Shown: positions 60,657 through 64,000 of the stretch, one piece after another
Position numbering within the stretch: the stretch's first letter is position 1
Layout: each line of letters starts with the position of its first letter
Source: DT-110 sp030148525
Lineage (GTDB): Bacteria > Bacteroidota > Bacteroidia > Chitinophagales > Saprospiraceae
DNA length: 64,000 bases
Direction: 5' to 3'
Assembly (NCBI GenBank): GCA_965227445.1
Contig: OZ245751.1
Span: 5,580,001 to 5,644,000, forward strand
Made by a program: the position numbers and the translations under genes
The notes under the pieces: generated by a model
Told to the model about the DNA's origin: nothing
Seen by the model: the letters and a program-made list of their open reading frames with translations, nothing else
Databases searched by the model: none

Positions 60657-62957
60657 ATGCGCCAAATACTCCGCCGTACTTTTTATTCTTTTCCCGTGCA
60701 GCTATTCGTACTGCATCTGCGCAGTAATCATTTACTACTGGGGATTTGGGTTTTTCTGTCGGTGGTGATCGGCGGCGGTTTTGCCGCTAAATTTGGTATT
60801 CGCTATTTATTTCTCGATCCGGAATATCTGGGAACCAGTGGTTTTCAGGCTTTCTTTTTTGTCGGATTGGCCTTCGGCTGTTTTTTCCTTACCTGGAATT
60901 TGACCACCTATCTGCTGAGCGCTCATTATTTTCCATTCCTGGCTTCCCTCTCCCAGCCCTTTACCAAGTTCTGCCTGAATAACCTGGTTATCCCGCTGTC
61001 CTTTTCCATTTTTTACTTCCTCAGTGTGTTGGTTTTTCAGCGTGGTTTTAACGAAATGACGCTGGAGAATCTCTTCCAGATCCTGTCGGGCTATATGGGG
61101 GGCTTCGTCGCCATGCTATTTCTGTACTTTCTGTACTTCCATTTTACCAATCGGGACATTAGCTATTTTTTGAAGGGAGCTCAGAAAGCGCCAAATAACC
61201 AAAAGTCTTTTGCGCCGGGACATCGGGACGTAAATATCGATCAGATCAAGCTCGACCAAAACCGGTGGCGGGTCGACACCTACCTCACCGAAACCTTTAA
61301 ACCACGCCTGGTGAGGAGTGTAGCGCACTACGATTCCAAATTACTAATGGGCATTTTCCGGCAAAATCATCTGAATGCGCTCATTATTCAGTTGGTCACT
61401 ATCATCGTTTTGATGTTACTCGGGCAACTAACTGATAATCGCCTGTTTCGTATCCCGGCCGGGGCTAGTATGTTTTTCCTGTTCAGTATCTTCACGGCCA
61501 TCATCGGCGCGGTTTCCTATTGGTTTCACAAATGGCGGGTCACCATCATCATTCTGCTCCTGTTAGCGACCAATATGGTTACCAGCCACGACGTGGCCCA
61601 CTACCGCAATAAAGCCTACGGCCTTGATTATTCCGGCCCTGAGGCATCCTATTCCTATGAGCACCTCAGTGACGTAGTGCTGTCCGATCAGGTAGAACAG
61701 GACATACAGGCCACCGTGGATATTTTGGAAAATTGGAAAAAACGAGCCTGGGCCCCACCCGGACAGAAACCCAAAATGGTGATTTTTAGCGTAAGCGGCG
61801 GCGGATTGCGCTCAGCTACCTGGTCGATGCAGGTTGCCCAAAAGGCCGATAGCCTGCTCGGTGGCCGACTCATGGATAATACCGTACTGATCACCGGGGC
61901 CTCGGGAGGTATGTTGGGGATGGCCTATTTACGCGAGCTGTACTGGCGTACTAAACAGGAAAAACTCGATACCTACTACGGCCGTAAATACATCGAGGAT
62001 ATTTCCAAAGACTTGCTTAACCCCATTGCCTTTACCCTGGTGGCGAATGACCTCTTCCTGCCCACTACCAAATTTGATCTGAACGGACACCGGTATGTCA
62101 AGGACCGGGCCTACGTGTTTGAGCGGCAGCTAAACGAGAATACGCACTACCTGATGGATCGATCCCTGGCCGATTACCGGGAGGCCGAAAAGCAGGCCGA
62201 AATCCCCATGTTATACGTGACCCCGGCGGTGGTAAACGATGCGCGCCGGATGATCATTTCTCCGCAGGGAGTCACCTTTATGATGATCGCCCCTATCGGT
62301 ACCGAATACCGTGAAACGGTCGAGGTCGATGCCGTCGACTTCGGATGGCTGCTGCGCGAACAGGAAGCGGATAGTTTGCGCTTCCTCACGGCACTGCGTA
62401 TGAATGCAACGTACCCCTATATCCTGCCCAATGTTCACCTGCCCACTAATCCGCAGATCGAGGTAATGGATGCCGGCTTTCGCGATAACTACGGGCTGCT
62501 CTCAGCAACTCGCTTTATGCAGGTGTTCAAAGACTGGATACGCGAACATACCAGTGGTGTCATAATGGTACAGGTAAGTAGTTCGGAAAAGATCGAAAAA
62601 ATCAAACCCAGTAATCGAAAAGGGATTATCTCCTCCCTCATCAACCCGGTCGAGATTGCCGGTAGTCTGCTCAGCCTGCAGGAATTTGAACACGATAATA
62701 GCATTGGGTTCATCTACGATCTGCTCGGTCCCGAGTATTTCGAATTCGTGCGGTTTATGTACCATCCGGGGCGCGACGACAAGATCATGGCCTCCATCTC
62801 TTTTCACCTTACTGATCGCGAACGCGAGGTAGTGCTGGAGGCCATCGGAGAACCCGACAATGCAGCGAGCATGAAACGCCTCCTGCAGGCCATGAATTCC
62901 GATAAGGAACACCAACCGGGCACCTGGCCGCTTCTCAGTAAATCTTTAGAAGAATGA
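60657..62957 (+). CDS. Membrane-anchored patatin-like phospholipase
   Basis: A 766-residue protein started at ATG 60657 (MRQILRRTFYSFP). The N-terminal half has about seven membrane helices in two groups (residues 25-180 and 255-330). The C-terminal 380 residues are a patatin domain: oxyanion loop SVSGGGLRSATWS, nucleophile elbow TGASGGMLGM (GxSxG) and the catalytic aspartate in VMDAGFRDNYG. This Ser-Asp dyad hydrolyses acyl esters. Patatin fused to a large membrane region suggests action on membrane lipids. The next gene overlaps by 4 bp. Confidence 0.9.
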   Translation: MRQILRRTFYSFPVQLFVLHLRSNHLLLGIWVFLSVVIGGGFAAKFGIRYLFLDPEYLGTSGFQAFFFVGLAFGCFFLTWNLTTYLLSAHYFPFLASLSQPFTKFCLNNLVIPLSFSIFYFLSVLVFQRGFNEMTLENLFQILSGYMGGFVAMLFLYFLYFHFTNRDISYFLKGAQKAPNNQKSFAPGHRDVNIDQIKLDQNRWRVDTYLTETFKPRLVRSVAHYDSKLLMGIFRQNHLNALIIQLVTIIVLMLLGQLTDNRLFRIPAGASMFFLFSIFTAIIGAVSYWFHKWRVTIIILLLLATNMVTSHDVAHYRNKAYGLDYSGPEASYSYEHLSDVVLSDQVEQDIQATVDILENWKKRAWAPPGQKPKMVIFSVSGGGLRSATWSMQVAQKADSLLGGRLMDNTVLITGASGGMLGMAYLRELYWRTKQEKLDTYYGRKYIEDISKDLLNPIAFTLVANDLFLPTTKFDLNGHRYVKDRAYVFERQLNENTHYLMDRSLADYREAEKQAEIPMLYVTPAVVNDARRMIISPQGVTFMMIAPIGTEYRETVEVDAVDFGWLLREQEADSLRFLTALRMNATYPYILPNVHLPTNPQIEVMDAGFRDNYGLLSATRFMQVFKDWIREHTSGVIMVQVSSSEKIEKIKPSNRKGIISSLINPVEIAGSLLSLQEFEHDNSIGFIYDLLGPEYFEFVRFMYHPGRDDKIMASISFHLTDREREVVLEAIGEPDNAASMKRLLQAMNSDKEHQPGTWPLLSKSLEE

Positions 62958-63601
62958 CGATACCTAAGCGCTTCCTCGTGGAGTCCATGACCTATACCGA
63001 TTACCTCGAGATGGTCAGGCATCTGCTTTCGCAAAATAAAACCACCGGCCCCAATCAGAGTGAGGCTATGATCCATTATACGGATATGAGCGTACGACGC
63101 ATGGATCGCTTGAACCGGACCGTCAAGCTCCTGCCCGAACTAGAGTCTGCGGCTCGTGTCTGGCAGGCGAAGCCCACTGTCTGGCTAGTCATCACCGAAG
63201 GTTGGTGCGGTGATGCGGCCCACGCCCTGCCGGTGATCCACCGTCTCGCGGAGGAACAAGGCCACATTACCCTGCGTTGTATTCTCCGCGACGAACACCC
63301 TGAGCTGATCGATCGATTTCTGACTAATGGCAGTCGCTCCATACCAAAATTGTTGGTTACCGATCCTGATTCAGGTAAGGTTTACCTCGTGTGGGGTCCG
63401 CGACCAGTGCCGGCTCAAAAAATGGTTATGGATGGCCGCGATACGATGCAGGCCATCGGGGAAGAAGCAGAACGCAAAGGGTTTTACCAGCAATTGCAAA
63501 AAGATCTGCAAAAGTGGTACGCTCGTGATAAAACCCGGACCATCCAGCTGGAATTAGCGGAGGGTCTGGCTTCCGCTAAAAAACGAACTATTATGTTATA
63601 A
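62954..63601 (+). CDS. Thioredoxin-fold protein with WCGD in place of CxxC
   Basis: A 215-residue thioredoxin-like protein of a family found in this phylum. The active-site position reads ITEGWCGDAAHALPVIHRLAEE, with a single cysteine, so a disulfide redox cycle like that of thioredoxin is not possible. The cis-proline segment is GSRSIPKLLVTD. The start overlaps the patatin stop (ATGA), which indicates coupled expression. A monothiol chaperone or sulfenate-type role is possible, and the actual function is unknown. Confidence 0.83.
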   Translation: MTIPKRFLVESMTYTDYLEMVRHLLSQNKTTGPNQSEAMIHYTDMSVRRMDRLNRTVKLLPELESAARVWQAKPTVWLVITEGWCGDAAHALPVIHRLAEEQGHITLRCILRDEHPELIDRFLTNGSRSIPKLLVTDPDSGKVYLVWGPRPVPAQKMVMDGRDTMQAIGEEAERKGFYQQLQKDLQKWYARDKTRTIQLELAEGLASAKKRTIML

Positions 63602-63605
63602 CTCC

Positions 63606-63728
63606 CGCACTCCATCCCAAAGGAGTAATAATCATGGGTTAAAAGCAATTCACCTGAACTGATGGTTCCATTACCATTATCATCGTGGAAACGCACTCGG
63701 GTATTGCCCAGGTGATCGGTGATAGGAG
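63606..63728 (-). pseudogene. Remnant of an Rhs-repeat protein core
   Basis: On the - strand one frame gives ITDHLGNTRVRFHDDNGNGT, then ISSGELLLTHDYYSFGME, the conserved end of the Rhs-associated core domain (DHLGNTRV...YYPFGM). Nothing else of the gene is recognisable: the upstream part decays, and downstream it runs into the antisense of the thioredoxin-like gene. This explains most of 63602-63730. Confidence 0.75.
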
Positions 63729-63813
63729 ATCAAGTGCTGTTGGCCGGAGGGTTTCCCTTTCAGCTGCGCTGTCTGCTGGCTAAAAGACTGAGTGAAACAC
63801 ATTCAATCCAACA

Positions 63814-63864
63814 GTTACAATTAAGATAATTTGCAAATACACTGCAAATTATCTTAATTGTAAC
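63814..63864. promoter_or_regulatory. Perfect 22-bp inverted repeat upstream of the AAA+ ATPase gene
   Basis: Arms at 63814-63835 and 63843-63864 are perfectly complementary over 22 bp around a 7-nt loop (AATACAC). The arms are A/T-rich (AATTAAGATAATTTGC). It ends 19 bp before the ATG at 63884, a position typical of an operator or leader hairpin. An insertion-site remnant is also possible. Confidence 0.6.
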
Positions 63865-63883
63865 TCAAAAACAATCGAGCTTC

Positions 63884-64000
63884 ATGTGGATTGATCGATT
63901 ATACGCCGAAAAGGTTATGGTATTGCAGGCCCAGCGACCGGTCGTATTGTTGACCGGCATCAGGCAGGTGGGAAAAAGCTCGCTATTAAAAAGGCTGTTC
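63884..64000 (+). CDS. AAA+ ATPase, N-terminal fragment (cut by window end)
   Basis: The first 39 codons of a gene that continues past the window. The product begins MWIDRLYAEKVMVLQAQRP, then VVLLTGIRQVGKSSLLKRLF, containing a Walker A motif. The GxRQVGKS form with a short leading segment is typical of the DUF4143-type ATP-binding proteins common in this phylum, which have no known function. Without the rest, the DUF4143 assignment is tentative. Confidence 0.75.
   Translation, partial: MWIDRLYAEKVMVLQAQRPVVLLTGIRQVGKSSLLKRLF

Overview
The window reads as a chromosomal segment of a Bacteroidota bacterium, most plausibly from the Saprospirales/Lewinella side of the phylum (inference). The pointers are a PorQ gene for type IX secretion (56961-58007), a T9SS C-terminal sorting domain (9021-9464), a serine-palmitoyltransferase-like enzyme (46828-48072), mevalonate-pathway mvaD (48713-49801), families largely typical of the phylum (DUF4837, DUF3127, DUF2723, DUF4834) and several Bacteroidota-style -7 elements (TAnnTTTG) in place of sigma-70 boxes. 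I saw no rRNA, tRNA, CRISPR array, phage or intact insertion sequence.

Layout. 0-7.7 kb is housekeeping: tsaB, two ArsR-type regulators, lspA, a DksA-like protein, pdxA, rsmA, a YqeY protein and an ALDH7 dehydrogenase. 7.8-9.9 kb is decayed: a frameshifted membrane gene, the tail of a T9SS-exported protein and nested inverted repeats. 9.9-13.6 kb is a probable GalNAc use and salvage group (anomeric sugar kinase, sugar nucleotidyltransferase, GH109-like enzyme). 13.6-20.1 kb carries nadK, a BamA-like barrel, a CBS protein, a TM2/TPR/SHOCT protein and a GAF-PP2C phosphatase. 20.1-24.5 kb holds a queuosine-tRNA mannosyltransferase homologue, an alpha/beta hydrolase, a PrsW-like protease, and the SRAP-dtd-MazG run.

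24.75-25.3 kb has no gene. It holds a cluster of DnaA-box-like 9-mers beside a 32-bp A/T run and looks like a replication origin. Two parS-like palindromes lie 25 kb away, at 49.97 and 50.41 kb, the second inside thrC. Together they suggest that this is the origin-proximal part of the chromosome.

25.4-46.7 kb carries ctaA, aat, an M23 peptidase, bcp, a DUF3127 protein, rsmG, an RluA-type synthase, a DUF2723 glycosyltransferase, rpiB, htpG, a DUF4837 lipoprotein, a MoxR ATPase, a VanX-type dipeptidase, two glycosyltransferases, a divergent Nramp protein and a Uma2 nuclease. 46.8-64 kb carries spt, a rhodanese protein, mvaD, the thrA-thrB-thrC operon, an exonuclease/endonuclease/phosphatase-fold protein, porQ, a YwqK-like lipoprotein, ugd, a membrane patatin with a thioredoxin-like partner, an Rhs remnant and the start of an AAA+ ATPase.

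The most unusual content is between the genes. There are two unrelated dispersed families of structured repeats. One is a 103-126 bp cloverleaf-like element with TATACCG/CGGTATA ends (six copies). The other is a three-hairpin element of about 140-230 bp (three copies and one fragment). In both, changes between copies are matched by complementary changes in the opposite stem arm. There are also heptamer arrays in fixed sense orientation just after stop codons, and a 14-mer (TTTTGCCGAAAGGC) found five times.
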